Positions 19,153-28,200 of a DNA stretch of 64,000 bases are shown one piece after another (position 1 is the stretch's first letter; every line of letters begins with the position of its first letter). The translations under genes were made by a program, and so were the position numbers. Under the pieces are notes generated by a model that did no database searches, was not told where the DNA came from, and was given only the letters and a program-made list of their open reading frames with translations. The stretch comes from Aliishimia ponticola (GTDB taxonomy: Bacteria; Pseudomonadota; Alphaproteobacteria; Rhodobacterales; Rhodobacteraceae): positions 992,001-1,056,000 of the forward strand of contig NZ_SRKY01000001.1 of the NCBI RefSeq assembly GCF_004803475.1. The letters run 5' to 3'.

Positions 19153-19922
19153 CATTTCTTGCCGCCATCGGTGCTTCGGTACTGTCTTTACTTGCCGGGA
19201 TCGGGCGCGTCGCGATCTATGCGCTGCAAGCGCTTAGCCATGTGTTCCGCCCGCCCTTTTATGGCCGCGAATTCGCGACGGCGCTGCTGAATATCGGCTG
19301 GCTTTCACTTCCCGTTGTCGGGCTGACCGCGATTTTCACCGGCGGCGCGCTCGCCTTGCAGATCTACGCGGGCGGCGCGCGTTTCAACGCCGAAGCCGTG
19401 GTGCCGCAGATCGTCGCCATCGGCATGGTGCGCGAACTTGGCCCGGTGCTGGTCGGGCTGATGATCGCAGCAAGGGTCACATCCTCCATCGCGGCCGAAA
19501 TCGCGACGATGAAGGTGACCGAACAGATCGACGCACTGGTCACACTGTCCACCCATCCGATGAAATACCTTGCGGTGCCACGGGTGCTGGCCGGGCTGAT
19601 CACCGTGCCGCTGCTGGTCGGCATCGGCGACGTGATCGGCATCTTCGGAGGCTACGCGGTCGGCATCGGGACGCTTGGCTTCAACCCGGCGAACTACATC
19701 AAGAACACCGTCGACTTCCTTGAACCCTTTGACATTATTTCATCGCTGATCAAGGGCGCGGTCTTCGGGTTCCTTGCCACCATGATGGGCTGCTATTTCG
19801 GTGTGAATTCGGGCCGCGGCGCACAGGGCGTGGGCCGCGCCACCAAAAGCTCGGTCGAGGCCGCCGCAGTGCTGATCCTTGCCGCCAACTTCCTGCTCAC
19901 GGGGGTGTTCTTCTCGATATGA
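19149..19922 (+). CDS. mlaE: MlaE-family ABC transporter permease
   Basis: The inner-membrane permease of an Mla-type lipid transport system has 257 residues with five to six hydrophobic segments and the conserved [18 protein letters not shown] and [17 protein letters not shown] motifs of the family. It overlaps alr and mlaF by ATGA junctions. In the well-known system MlaE works with MlaF (ATPase), MlaD (MCE-domain binding protein) and MlaB. Neither MlaD nor MlaB is encoded next to it; a PqiA-domain protein follows instead. Confidence 0.93.
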   Translation: MTFLAAIGASVLSLLAGIGRVAIYALQALSHVFRPPFYGREFATALLNIGWLSLPVVGLTAIFTGGALALQIYAGGARFNAEAVVPQIVAIGMVRELGPVLVGLMIAARVTSSIAAEIATMKVTEQIDALVTLSTHPMKYLAVPRVLAGLITVPLLVGIGDVIGIFGGYAVGIGTLGFNPANYIKNTVDFLEPFDIISSLIKGAVFGFLATMMGCYFGVNSGRGAQGVGRATKSSVEAAAVLILAANFLLTGVFFSI

Positions 19923-20665
19923 TCACGCTCGACAATGTTCATAAGTCCTTCGGTTCCAACCACGTCCTGCGCGGCGTCAACCTGCATGTGCCGCGCGGCA
20001 GTTCGATGGTGATCATCGGCGGGTCGGGCACCGGCAAATCCGTGGCGCTGAAATGCGTGCTGGGGCTGGTGACACCGGATTCCGGCCAGATCACCGTGGA
20101 TGGCAAACCCAACGACAAGGGCGACCGCGACGCGTTCCTCGCCCGGTTCGGAATGCTGTTCCAAGGCGCGGCGCTGTTCGATTCACTGCATGTCTGGGAA
20201 AACGTCGCCTTCCGCCTGCTGCGCGGAACGCTCAAACGCCCCCGCGCCGAAGCCCGCGAGATCGCCATCGAAAAGCTGCGCCGGGTCGGGCTGAAACCCG
20301 ATGTGGCAGACCGTTTCCCGGCGGAATTGTCCGGCGGGATGCAAAAGCGCGTGGGCCTTGCCCGTGCCATCGCGGCCGATCCAGAGATCATCTTCTTCGA
20401 TGAACCGACAACCGGGCTCGACCCGATCATGTCGGGCGTCATCAATGACCTCATTCGCGAGATCGTTGTCGAAATGGGCGCGACGGCAATGACCATCACC
20501 CATGATATGTCGTCCGTCCGCGCCATCGCCGATAGCGTTGCGATGCTGCATGACGGCGTGATCCAATGGACCGGCCCCGTGGCCGAGATGGACGCTTCGG
20601 GCGACCCCTATTTGCGCCAATTCATCACCGGGTCCGCCGACGGCCCGATCGAGGCCGTGCGCTAG
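19919..20665 (+). CDS. mlaF: MlaF-family ABC transporter ATPase
   Basis: The cytoplasmic ATPase has 248 residues. Walker A is GGSGTGKS near residue 38, the signature is LSGGMQKRVGLARAIA near residue 140 and Walker B is IIFFDEPTTGLDP. The Met in LSGGMQKR is typical of MlaF. It overlaps mlaE by four bases and ends directly at the start of the PqiA-domain gene, so the three are translationally coupled. Expected role: powering retrograde or anterograde lipid movement between membranes. Confidence 0.94.
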   Translation: MITLDNVHKSFGSNHVLRGVNLHVPRGSSMVIIGGSGTGKSVALKCVLGLVTPDSGQITVDGKPNDKGDRDAFLARFGMLFQGAALFDSLHVWENVAFRLLRGTLKRPRAEAREIAIEKLRRVGLKPDVADRFPAELSGGMQKRVGLARAIAADPEIIFFDEPTTGLDPIMSGVINDLIREIVVEMGATAMTITHDMSSVRAIADSVAMLHDGVIQWTGPVAEMDASGDPYLRQFITGSADGPIEAVR

Positions 20666-21121
20666 ATGCCGCTGAGCGCGTTGAAATACCTCAACCTGTC
20701 GCTTCTGGTGCTCTACCCTGTTGTCTGGTTCGCCCCGCTGATGCGCGCGGGATTGTTGCCGCTCTATGGGCTTAGCGAGATCTCTGTCATTTCCGGCCTG
20801 CAATCGCTTTGGAAATCCGAAGTGGCGCTGGCCCTGATCGTCACCGCCTTCGCGCTTTTTGCCCCCTATCTCAAGACCATCGGCCTCGCGCTGCTGCATT
20901 TCCGCATGCTCTCGCCCCGCGTGGAACCAGCGCTGCACCTTCTGGGCAAGCTGGCCATGGCGGATGTGTTTCTGATCGCGGTCTATGTCACCGTTTTCAA
21001 GGGGATCGGTGTGGGCCGCATCGAAACCGCCTGGGGGCTTTACGCCTTCACCGCGCTGATCCTGACCTCCATCCTGATCGGCTGGCAGACTGAACGGCTG
21101 CGCAAGGCACGGGGGCTCTGA
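20666..21121 (+). CDS. PqiA-domain inner-membrane protein
   Basis: The product has 151 residues with four predicted membrane helices and carries a single PqiA-like domain (MADVFLIAVYVTVFKGIGVGR near the middle). Full PqiA proteins have two such domains, so this is a half-size form. Its ATG follows the mlaF stop with no gap (TAGATG). In E. coli PqiA pairs with the MCE protein PqiB; here the domain sits beside MlaEF, which suggests a membrane partner of the lipid transporter. The role is inferred from context only. Confidence 0.85.
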   Translation: MPLSALKYLNLSLLVLYPVVWFAPLMRAGLLPLYGLSEISVISGLQSLWKSEVALALIVTAFALFAPYLKTIGLALLHFRMLSPRVEPALHLLGKLAMADVFLIAVYVTVFKGIGVGRIETAWGLYAFTALILTSILIGWQTERLRKARGL

Positions 21122-21122
21122 C

Positions 21123-22487
21123 ATGGCTGCAAAGACCACATATTCCTGCTCCGCCTGCGCGGCGAGTTTCTCCAAATGGTCGGGGCGCTGCGACAATTGC
21201 GGCGCGTGGAACACGATTTCCGAAGATAAGGGGCTAAGCGACCGGGCGGGCAAGGCCTCTCTTGGGGCCAAACGCGGTACCACGATCCCGCTGACGGACC
21301 TGACGACACAAGAAGCACCGCCGCCGCGCACGCTATCGGCAATGGGCGAACTCGACCGGGTTCTGGGTGGCGGGCTGGTCGAAGCTTCTGCCACGCTGGT
21401 GGGGGGCGATCCGGGCATCGGCAAATCCACCCTGCTCTTGCAGGCCGCCGCCGCATTCGCGCGCAGTGGATTGAAAACAATATACGTTTCGGGCGAAGAA
21501 GCCTCCGCCCAAGTGCGGCTGCGTGCGAACCGGTTGGGCGTGACCGATGCGCCGGTGCAACTGGCCGCCGCGACCAACCTGCGCGATATTCTCACCACGC
21601 TCGAAACGGAAAAGCCGCAGCTTGCGATCATCGATTCGATCCAGACCATGTGGTCCGACAGTGTCGACAGCGCACCCGGTTCGGTCAGTCAGGTCCGCGC
21701 CGCCGCGCATGAGCTGACCTCTTTCGCGAAACGGCGCGGGGTCAGCGTGATCCTTGTCGGACATGTCACCAAGGAAGGCCAGATTGCCGGGCCGCGCGTG
21801 GTCGAGCACATGGTCGATACCGTGCTGTATTTCGAGGGCGAGCGTGGCCACCAGTTCCGGATCCTGCGCGCGGTGAAGAATCGCTTCGGTCCCGCGGATG
21901 AGATCGGCGTGTTCGAAATGACCGGGCGCGGCCTGGCCGAAGTGGTGAACCCGTCGGCCCTGTTTCTGTCCGAACGGGGCACCCCGCAGCCGGGCAGCGC
22001 CGTCTTCGCCGGGATCGAAGGCACGCGCCCGGTTCTTGTTGAGTTTCAAGCCCTTGTCGCCCCGACGCCGCAGGCCAATCCACGCCGTACGGTGGTCGGT
22101 TGGGATGGTGGGCGACTGGCCATGATCCTTGCGGTGCTGGAAGCGCGCTGCGGCATCCCCTTCACTGGGCTGGACGTATACCTCAACGTGGCAGGCGGTA
22201 TGAAGGTCAGCGAACCGGCCGCCGATCTGGCCGTCGCCGCCGCGCTTTTGTCGGCGCGCGAGGACACCGCCCTGCCCGAAGCGGCGGTGGTTTTTGGCGA
22301 GATCAGCCTTTCCGGTGCGCTGCGTCCGGCGCCGCAAACCGAAAATAGGTTGAAAGAGGCGCAAAAACTTGGTTTCACCGCAGCCATCGCGCCGCGCGGC
22401 GGCAAATCGACATCGGTATCCGGCCTTAGCCTGACCGAAATGTCCGATCTGACCGGCTTCGTGGGCGATATCTTTGGCGCGGGATAA
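21123..22487 (+). CDS. radA: DNA repair protein RadA
   Basis: RadA is a RecA-like branch-migration helicase in recombinational repair. The 454 residues have the full domain set: a four-Cys zinc finger (CSACAASFSKWSGRCDNC) at residues 9-26, Walker A GGDPGIGKST near residue 94, the RadA-specific KNRFG motif near residue 253, and a C-terminal Lon-like domain (LNVAGGMK, EISLSGALRP). It begins one base after the preceding stop. A short gap separates it from cvpA. Confidence 0.97.
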   Translation: MAAKTTYSCSACAASFSKWSGRCDNCGAWNTISEDKGLSDRAGKASLGAKRGTTIPLTDLTTQEAPPPRTLSAMGELDRVLGGGLVEASATLVGGDPGIGKSTLLLQAAAAFARSGLKTIYVSGEEASAQVRLRANRLGVTDAPVQLAAATNLRDILTTLETEKPQLAIIDSIQTMWSDSVDSAPGSVSQVRAAAHELTSFAKRRGVSVILVGHVTKEGQIAGPRVVEHMVDTVLYFEGERGHQFRILRAVKNRFGPADEIGVFEMTGRGLAEVVNPSALFLSERGTPQPGSAVFAGIEGTRPVLVEFQALVAPTPQANPRRTVVGWDGGRLAMILAVLEARCGIPFTGLDVYLNVAGGMKVSEPAADLAVAAALLSAREDTALPEAAVVFGEISLSGALRPAPQTENRLKEAQKLGFTAAIAPRGGKSTSVSGLSLTEMSDLTGFVGDIFGAG

Positions 22488-22519
22488 GCGCGGCAGGCGC
22501 AAGTAAAAGGGCAGGACGC

Positions 22520-23071
22520 ATGGAAGGTTTCACCATCATCGACGGGGTCGTCGCGCTGATCATCGTGTTGTCGGCGCTGCTTGCCTATGGCCGCGGGCTT
22601 GTCCGTGAATTGATGGCGATTGCCGGATGGGTCATCGCCGCGATCCTTGGGTACATGTTCGCCCCGCAAGTTGAACCGCTGATGAGCGAAACCCCTGTCA
22701 TCGGGGAATTCATCGCCGGAAACTGTACGCTTGGCATGGTGCTCGCCTTCTTTGCGGTCATGGTGGTCGCGCTGATCGTGGTGTCGCTGTTCACGCCGCT
22801 GTTCTCCTCGCTCATCCAACGCTCTGCCTTGGGTACGATCGACCAGGGGCTCGGCTTTCTCTTTGGGGTGATCCGCGGCATTCTGCTGATCGCGATTGCT
22901 TTCTTTGTCTATGACACTGTGATCATCGGCCAGGAATTCACCATCGTGGACGAGAGCCGCTCCGCCGCTGTGTTCCAGCAGTTCACCGGCCGCATCGCCG
23001 AGCAAAATCCCGAAGGTTTGCTGGAGTGGTTCCAGCTGAAATACAGCGATCTGCTGTCCAGCTGCGAGTGA
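22520..23071 (+). CDS. cvpA: CvpA family membrane protein
   Basis: The product has 183 residues with four hydrophobic segments and the typical N-terminus DGVVALIIVLSALLAYGRG followed by RELMAIAGWV. CvpA was first linked to colicin V production and is often next to purF. Here the order is cvpA, a Hint-domain gene, purF. The acidic C-terminus is cytoplasmic or periplasmic depending on topology. Its exact role is not established. Confidence 0.9.
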   Translation: MEGFTIIDGVVALIIVLSALLAYGRGLVRELMAIAGWVIAAILGYMFAPQVEPLMSETPVIGEFIAGNCTLGMVLAFFAVMVVALIVVSLFTPLFSSLIQRSALGTIDQGLGFLFGVIRGILLIAIAFFVYDTVIIGQEFTIVDESRSAAVFQQFTGRIAEQNPEGLLEWFQLKYSDLLSSCE

Positions 23072-23420
23072 TCCAGCGCCACAATTGATCATCGGCGCGC
23101 CCTAATCGCGCCATGATTCCCCTGTCCAAACCAGCCCCGAATCGCCGCGCCAGCGGTCGCATCGTCGTGGGAATCGGTCGGCCCGAAATCCCCACCCATC
23201 ACGGATTCCCTTGGAATACAGGGCGTCTGGGTTAACAAGCGGTTAACCCGGTTGCTCAATTCGTGCCAGTTCCGCCTGCCCTGCTCAACTTTTCCGAGAG
23301 TGCAAACAAAGACTTAATAAGACCGTAAATGTGTCAAAATCTGGGCGGAATTCAGCGGCTTTCTGGCTTCAGTTCAACGCAACCCGCCGCATCGGCGAGA
23401 CAGTCAATCGGAGCCCTCAC
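23072..23420. other. Intergenic gap with CtrA-type box
   Basis: No gene is seen. The notable element is the TTAA-N7-TTAA motif within an inverted repeat at 23229-23249, about 175 bases before the Hint-domain gene. The region from 23290 to 23345 is AT-richer and could hold its promoter. Confidence 0.55.
23229..23249. promoter_or_regulatory. CtrA-type binding site inside inverted repeat
   Basis: The sequence has TTAA, a 7-base spacer (CAAGCGG) and TTAAC, the full CtrA consensus layout in alphaproteobacteria. It is also an 8-bp inverted repeat: GGGTTAAC (23229-23236), 5-base spacer, GTTAACCC (23242-23249). It may control the Hint-domain gene at 23421. Confidence 0.55.
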
Positions 23421-23984
23421 ATGTTCGCACGTCACCAAAAAGAATTCGCAGAAGTTAAATCAAACCTGGCCGTTAAGGGTGCGGTGATCAGCCTTGGCGA
23501 CGCCACCATGCTGGAAACCCGGACCGGTTGGATGCCCGTGGCGGAACTGACGCGCGGCGATGCGGTTGCCACGCTGGATGGCGGTTTTGCCCCGATCTCG
23601 TGGATCAGCGAGGACCGCGTCGCCCGATCGGCCATGCTGGTGCCTGCTGGCGCGCTCGACAACTGTTCTGACATCTATCTGCCCGCAGATGCGCTGATCG
23701 CCATCGAAGCGCCGCTCGACTTCCAGGAGGCCAAAAGCGATCACGTCTCGATGCCGCTGAGCGCGCTTGAAGGGTATCGCGGTATCCGGCGCGACGAGGA
23801 CATCGTGATGACCACCCGCACACTGGGTTTTGCCGAAGAAGAAATGCTTTGGGCGCAGACCGGCCTGCTGATCCATGCGCGCCCCATGACGGATGCGTTT
23901 TTCCAGACTCTCAGCTTTGCGGAATCACGCGCGGTACTCGCTCTGATTGAGGCAGGTGCCTATCCCCTGACAAAAGCGGCTTGA
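23421..23984 (+). CDS. Hint-domain (Hedgehog/intein-type) protein
   Basis: The product has 187 residues. The ATG at 23421 fits the protein start; the frame is open upstream but only to a weak alternative at 23331. GDATMLETRTGWMPVAELTRG near residue 31 is the start of a Hint_2 domain, which in Rhodobacterales is often at the C-terminus of secreted proteins. The usual catalytic Cys or Ser at the domain start is not obvious, so self-processing is doubtful. No signal peptide is seen. It separates cvpA from purF. Role unknown. Confidence 0.7.
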   Translation: MFARHQKEFAEVKSNLAVKGAVISLGDATMLETRTGWMPVAELTRGDAVATLDGGFAPISWISEDRVARSAMLVPAGALDNCSDIYLPADALIAIEAPLDFQEAKSDHVSMPLSALEGYRGIRRDEDIVMTTRTLGFAEEEMLWAQTGLLIHARPMTDAFFQTLSFAESRAVLALIEAGAYPLTKAA

Positions 23985-24077
23985 TTTCCGATTGTGTTAG
24001 TTCGGTGACAGTGACACTGCGGGCGTGAATTGGTAAACCCGATTCAGGCCCACACCGGATTCGGAGCTGCCTTCCCC

Positions 24078-25577
24078 GTGACTGATGCTGTCTTCCCCCC
24101 TTCTCACCCTTTTGACTTTGATGCCGTGCGCGATGCGGATGACGACAAGCTCCGCGAAGAATGCGGTGTCTTCGGCGTCAACGGCGTTGTCGATGCAGCG
24201 AATTTCGTGGCTCTGGGCCTGCATGCGCTGCAACATCGCGGCCAGGAAGCCGGCGGGATCGTCTCGCACCATCCTGAGTTTGGATTCAATTCCGCCCGGC
24301 GCATGGGCTATGTCCGCGACAATTTCACCAGTCAGGACGTGATGGATACCCTGCCCGGCGCGCTGTCGATCGGGCATGTACGCTATTCGACCACCGGGTC
24401 GAAAGGCAATACCGCGATCCGCGACGTGCAGCCGTTCTTTGGCGAATTCGCCATGGGCGGCGCGGCGATTGCGCATAATGGCAATATCACGAACGCTGAC
24501 GCGCTGCGCCGGGAACTGATTGAACGCGGGTCGATTTTCCAATCCTCGTCGGACAGCGAATGCATCATTCACCTGATGGCGCGCTCCCTGCAAAAGGGCA
24601 TTCCCGAGCGGATGGAAGACGCGCTGCGCCGTGTCGAAGGGGCGTTCTCTGTCGTGGCGATGACCCGCACCAAGCTGATCGGCGTGCGTGACCCGCTGGG
24701 CGTGCGCCCGCTTGTGCTGGGCCGGATCGGCGATGGCTGGGCGCTGTCGTCGGAAACCTGCGCGCTGGACATCATCGGCGCGGAATTCGTGCGCGAGATC
24801 GAGCCGGGCGAGATGGTCGTCATCACCGAAGACGGCAAGATTGAAAGCCGCCGTCCGTTCCGCCAAGCGACGTCGCGCTTCTGCATCTTCGAACATGTCT
24901 ATTTCTCCCGCCCGGATTCGATCCTGGGCGGTCGCTCTGTCTATGAAACCCGCGAGGCGATTGGCCGCGAGCTGGCCAAGGAAAGCCCGGTGGATGCGGA
25001 TCTGGTCTGCCCCGTGCCTGACAGCGGCACCCCGGCAGCCATCGGTTTTTCGCTGGAAAGCGGCATCCCCTACGCAATGGGCATCATCCGCAACCAGTAT
25101 ATGGGCCGGACCTTCATCGAACCGACAGAACACATCCGAAACATGGGTGTACGGCTCAAACTTAATGTGAACCGGGCGCTGATCCGCGACAAGCGGGTGA
25201 TCTTGGTAGACGATTCCGTGGTGCGCGGGACGACCTCGCGCAAGATCAAGGAAATGATCCTGGATGCAGGCGCGAAAGAGGTTCACTTCCGTATCGCCTC
25301 GCCGCCGACCGCGTGGCCGTGTTTCTATGGTGTGGACACACCGCAGCGGGAAAAACTGCTCGCCGCGACCATGTCCGAAGAGGAAATGCGCCAGCACCTG
25401 TCCGTGGACAGCTTGAAATTCATCTCTCTGGACGGGCTCTACCGCGCGGTGGGCGAAGCTAAAGGGCGCGACGCCGGTTGCCCGCAATATTGCGATGCGT
25501 GTTTCTCGGGTGAATACCCGGTCGAGCCGGCGGATATGATAGCGCAGGGCTTCCAACTCAAGACTGCGGCCGAGTAA
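24078..25577 (+). CDS. purF: Amidophosphoribosyltransferase
   Basis: The enzyme makes phosphoribosylamine from PRPP and glutamine, the first step of purine synthesis. From GTG 24078 (GGAG about 11 bases upstream) the product has 499 residues; a TTG at 24030 is the longer alternative. The N-terminal nucleophile is the Cys of EECGVFG at residue 29, so a propeptide must be removed. The PRPP loop is VILVDDSVVRGTTSRK. Cys residues in RFCIFEHVYF, WPCFYGVD and YCDACFSG match the [4Fe-4S] ligands of B. subtilis-type PurF, so this is the iron-sulfur class. Confidence 0.95.
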   Translation: MTDAVFPPSHPFDFDAVRDADDDKLREECGVFGVNGVVDAANFVALGLHALQHRGQEAGGIVSHHPEFGFNSARRMGYVRDNFTSQDVMDTLPGALSIGHVRYSTTGSKGNTAIRDVQPFFGEFAMGGAAIAHNGNITNADALRRELIERGSIFQSSSDSECIIHLMARSLQKGIPERMEDALRRVEGAFSVVAMTRTKLIGVRDPLGVRPLVLGRIGDGWALSSETCALDIIGAEFVREIEPGEMVVITEDGKIESRRPFRQATSRFCIFEHVYFSRPDSILGGRSVYETREAIGRELAKESPVDADLVCPVPDSGTPAAIGFSLESGIPYAMGIIRNQYMGRTFIEPTEHIRNMGVRLKLNVNRALIRDKRVILVDDSVVRGTTSRKIKEMILDAGAKEVHFRIASPPTAWPCFYGVDTPQREKLLAATMSEEEMRQHLSVDSLKFISLDGLYRAVGEAKGRDAGCPQYCDACFSGEYPVEPADMIAQGFQLKTAAE

Positions 25578-25709
25578 TTTCGCCGTGATCGGCGGGGTTT
25601 TGCTGCGCTCAAACGGTCTGCTGCGCGCCTTGTCGCGCGCGGTTTCAGACGGGATTTGCACGCATCAACAGGATTGATAATCGGCGCTTCCAACCCCTTG
25701 GAGGCTCGA

Positions 25710-25976
25710 ATGACCACCGACACCGACTCGCCCTTACCCGAAGCCACGAACGCCGCCGCGACCAGCAAAGCGGCCCTGCCGCTGCATGATCTGGCCTTGC
25801 TGGGAACCCTGACTGGCGGCGATGCCCCGCGGGCCTTGCTGCGCAAACCGGGTGGGCGGATCATCAATGCAGGACTGGGCGACCGGGTGAACCGCCATGT
25901 GATCATCGCCATCGAAGAAGGTGCCGTGATCCTGCATCGCCAAGGCGGCGGCGACCAACGGCTTGCCCTGCCCTGA
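25710..25976 (+). CDS. Small protein with GspC/PilP-like domain
   Basis: The product has 88 residues. The ATG at 25710 has TTGGAGG upstream. Residues 25-85 (LALLGTLTGGDAPRALLRK, then a GDRVNRHVIIAI segment and LALP end) match the beta-rich pattern of GspC and PilP domains of type II secretion and type IV pilus systems. No signal peptide or membrane anchor is present and no secretion genes are nearby. It follows purF after 132 bases without overlap. The domain call is from pattern only. Confidence 0.55.
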   Translation: MTTDTDSPLPEATNAAATSKAALPLHDLALLGTLTGGDAPRALLRKPGGRIINAGLGDRVNRHVIIAIEEGAVILHRQGGGDQRLALP

Positions 25977-25989
25977 CGGGCAAGGCGCG

Positions 25990-26598
25990 TCAGGCTTCCA
26001 GTTCGGCGTCCCAGTAAAGGAAGTCCATCCAGCTTTCATGCAGGTGATTGGGCGGGAATTTCCGGCCCATGTTACGCAACTCCTCCGCGCCCGGCTGGCG
26101 TGGGGGTTTGCGCAGCGACAGCCCGGTCTGATGCAACGGCTTGGAGCCTTTGCGCAAGTTGCAGGGGCTACACGCCGCCACGACATTCTGCCAACTGGTG
26201 ACACCGCCCGCCGCACGCGGCACCACATGGTCAAAGGTCAGATCCCCCTTTGACCCGCAGTACTGGCAGCGAAATTCGTCCCTCAGAAATAAATTAAAGC
26301 GCGTGAAGGCCACGCGCTTTTGAGGTTTTACATAGTCTTTCAGAACGACGACCGACGGTATTCGGATCGACATACTCGGACTTCTGACGATCTCATCATA
26401 TTCGGCGACGATATCCACCCTCTCCAGCCAGGCCGCCTTCACAGCCTCCTGCCACGGCCATAGCGAGAGCGGATAATAGGACAAGGGGCGATAATCGGCG
26501 TTCAAAACCAGCGCCGGGTTCTGCTTCAGAGACGCGGGATTCCGCGTGAAATCTGTTCGGAAATTGCCTTGGGTGTTTCCGCTTTGCACCGCTTGCAT
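25990..26598 (-). CDS. HNH endonuclease family protein
   Basis: The product has 202 residues. The ATG at 26598 has GGGAG upstream; the frame runs further upstream but without a good start. The C-terminal half has a CQYCG zinc pair, DHVVPRAAGG with the catalytic His, and CSPCN, the full HNH pattern. The N-terminal part (NPALVLNADYRPLSYYPLS) is typical of a widely conserved bacterial HNH protein of unknown biological role. It ends 14 bases from the end of the convergent GspC-like gene. Confidence 0.9.
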   Translation of the reverse strand: MQAVQSGNTQGNFRTDFTRNPASLKQNPALVLNADYRPLSYYPLSLWPWQEAVKAAWLERVDIVAEYDEIVRSPSMSIRIPSVVVLKDYVKPQKRVAFTRFNLFLRDEFRCQYCGSKGDLTFDHVVPRAAGGVTSWQNVVAACSPCNLRKGSKPLHQTGLSLRKPPRQPGAEELRNMGRKFPPNHLHESWMDFLYWDAELEA

Positions 26599-26827
26599 AG
26601 TGACTCGTCTCCCGCCCTGTCTGCCCTTTGTGGACCCGGGTCGCGGGGAGGCCAGTCGGACCCCCAAGCCCCGGCTCATGTGCTGACTATATATCGTGGC
26701 GGTGGACTGACAAGCCTCTACGTCACCACAACATGTCGCAGGTTCCCTAACCTGCCCGGATGACAGGCATATGACGGTTATCCACAGCTTCCGATCCGGC
26801 AATGCCGGGGCGGCACGATGCGGAATG
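26599..26827. other. Intergenic gap with DnaA-box match
   Basis: No gene is seen. The gap carries the promoter region of the HNH gene (an AT-rich TATATA stretch near 26690) and a perfect TTATCCACA at 26778-26786. Confidence 0.4.
26778..26786 (+). promoter_or_regulatory. Single perfect DnaA-box match
   Basis: TTATCCACA occurs once in the gap before the esterase gene's end. A single box without AT-rich DNA unwinding region does not make an origin. Confidence 0.35.
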
Positions 26828-27493
26828 TCACAGACTGAGCTTGTCGCGCATGAAGGCCAGCGCCACGCTCAGACCGTCCGGGGCAATTCCGTGTCCGGTG
26901 CCCTTCATGATATGGGCATAGACATCCTGCCATCCGGCCTCTTGCAGCGCCTCTGCCGCCTCGGGCAAGGATTGCGGTGGAACCACATCGTCGGCGTCGC
27001 CGTGGACCAGCAGGACCGGCGGGCGGCTTTGGACCTCATCGGCCAGCAATTCAGGGCGCAGCAAACGACCCGAAAACGCGACGATCCCTGCCACCGCATC
27101 TTCGCGGCGCGGGGCCACATGCAGCGACATCATGGTGCCTTGCGAAAAGCCGAACAGAACGACCTGTTCCGGCAGGACATCCTCATCGACCATAAGCGCG
27201 TCGAGAAACGCGTTCAGGTCTTCCGCCGCGCGGGTCATGCCGCGTTCGGATTCCTCTTCGGAAGACCCATCGATCCACGGAATCGGGAACCATTGGTATC
27301 CATTGGGCATCCCCGGGATCGATTCCGGCGCATCGGGCGCAACAAAAAGCGTATCGGGCAGGTGATCGCTCAAGGGATCGGCCAGACCCAGCAGGTCCGC
27401 ACCATTGGCGCCATAGCCATGCAGGAAAACGACGACGGACCGGGTTTCCCCAGAAGCAGGCCCCTTGCGGCCAGATTGCAAAACACGCGTCAC
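26828..27493 (-). CDS. Carboxylesterase/phospholipase family hydrolase
   Basis: The product has 221 residues. The GTG at 27493 overlaps the alkA stop by four bases and has GGGAGG upstream. The fold is the alpha/beta hydrolase of the Abhydrolase_2 family: oxyanion segment FLHGYGANG, nucleophile FGFSQGT, catalytic Asp in HGDADDVVP and His in GTGHGI. It probably cleaves short ester bonds in the cytoplasm. Coupled to alkA, but no functional link is known. Confidence 0.92.
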   Translation of the reverse strand: MTRVLQSGRKGPASGETRSVVVFLHGYGANGADLLGLADPLSDHLPDTLFVAPDAPESIPGMPNGYQWFPIPWIDGSSEEESERGMTRAAEDLNAFLDALMVDEDVLPEQVVLFGFSQGTMMSLHVAPRREDAVAGIVAFSGRLLRPELLADEVQSRPPVLLVHGDADDVVPPQSLPEAAEALQEAGWQDVYAHIMKGTGHGIAPDGLSVALAFMRDKLSL

Positions 27494-28137
27494 CTTACAC
27501 CCTCCCGGTTCTTCATGACCCGGTAGTAGGCCCAAAGCGTCCGCGCCGCAACCGATCGCCACGGCGACCACGCTTCGGCCATATCACGCAGCGCTTTTTC
27601 CTTCGGACGGTCCGGTAAATCGAACAACCCACGCGCCGCTTCCTGCAAGGCCAAATCCCCCGGTGCAAAGACATCCGCATGGCCCAGCGAGAACATCGCA
27701 TAGATCTCCGCCGTCCAAACGCCGATGCCCGGCACCTCGGTCAGGTTCTTGACCACGGTCTGCGTATCCGCTTGCCGCAACGCGTCGTAATCCAGCCGGG
27801 CCGCTGCCAAAGCCTGCGCATAGCGGATCTTCTGCCGCGACAGTCCGACCTGCCGCAGCGCGTCCTCCCCCGCGCTGGCCACCGCATCCTCGTCCGAGAG
27901 GCCCGCCTCGACCATGCGCGCCCAGATCGCCGCCGCAGACGCGATTGAGACCTGCTGCGAGACAATCGCGCTGAGCAATTCGGCAAACCCATCCGGCTTA
28001 CGCCGCAGCGGCAGCGGGCCGCATTTCTTCAACGCGGCGGCCCACCGCGCATCCTGCCCGCGCAGCCACGCCGCGCCCTCTGCCACATCCGCGTCGCAGG
28101 TGATGATGCGCCCCTTGTGCGTTTTTCCGTAACTCAC
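27490..28137 (-). CDS. alkA: DNA-3-methyladenine glycosylase (AlkA/HhH-GPD)
   Basis: The product has 215 residues. The GTG at 28137 has AGGGGA upstream. The helix-hairpin-helix LTEVPGIGVWTAEIYAM lies near residue 135 and is followed by the conserved catalytic Asp in VFAPGDLALQ. The enzyme removes alkylated bases to start base-excision repair. It is shorter than E. coli AlkA because it lacks the N-terminal domain, as in many alphaproteobacterial homologues. It is divergent from the MFS gene. Confidence 0.9.
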   Translation of the reverse strand: MSYGKTHKGRIITCDADVAEGAAWLRGQDARWAAALKKCGPLPLRRKPDGFAELLSAIVSQQVSIASAAAIWARMVEAGLSDEDAVASAGEDALRQVGLSRQKIRYAQALAAARLDYDALRQADTQTVVKNLTEVPGIGVWTAEIYAMFSLGHADVFAPGDLALQEAARGLFDLPDRPKEKALRDMAEAWSPWRSVAARTLWAYYRVMKNREGVR

Positions 28138-28200
28138 CTGTGCATTCCCCTGCTCTTCCGACTTATGGACCCCGCCACGCAAGATAGCTAAAGCAAACCC

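Noticed and set aside
26778-26786. A DnaA box that might mark a replication origin.
   Set aside because: Only one box, no AT-rich unwinding region, and dnaB lies far away.
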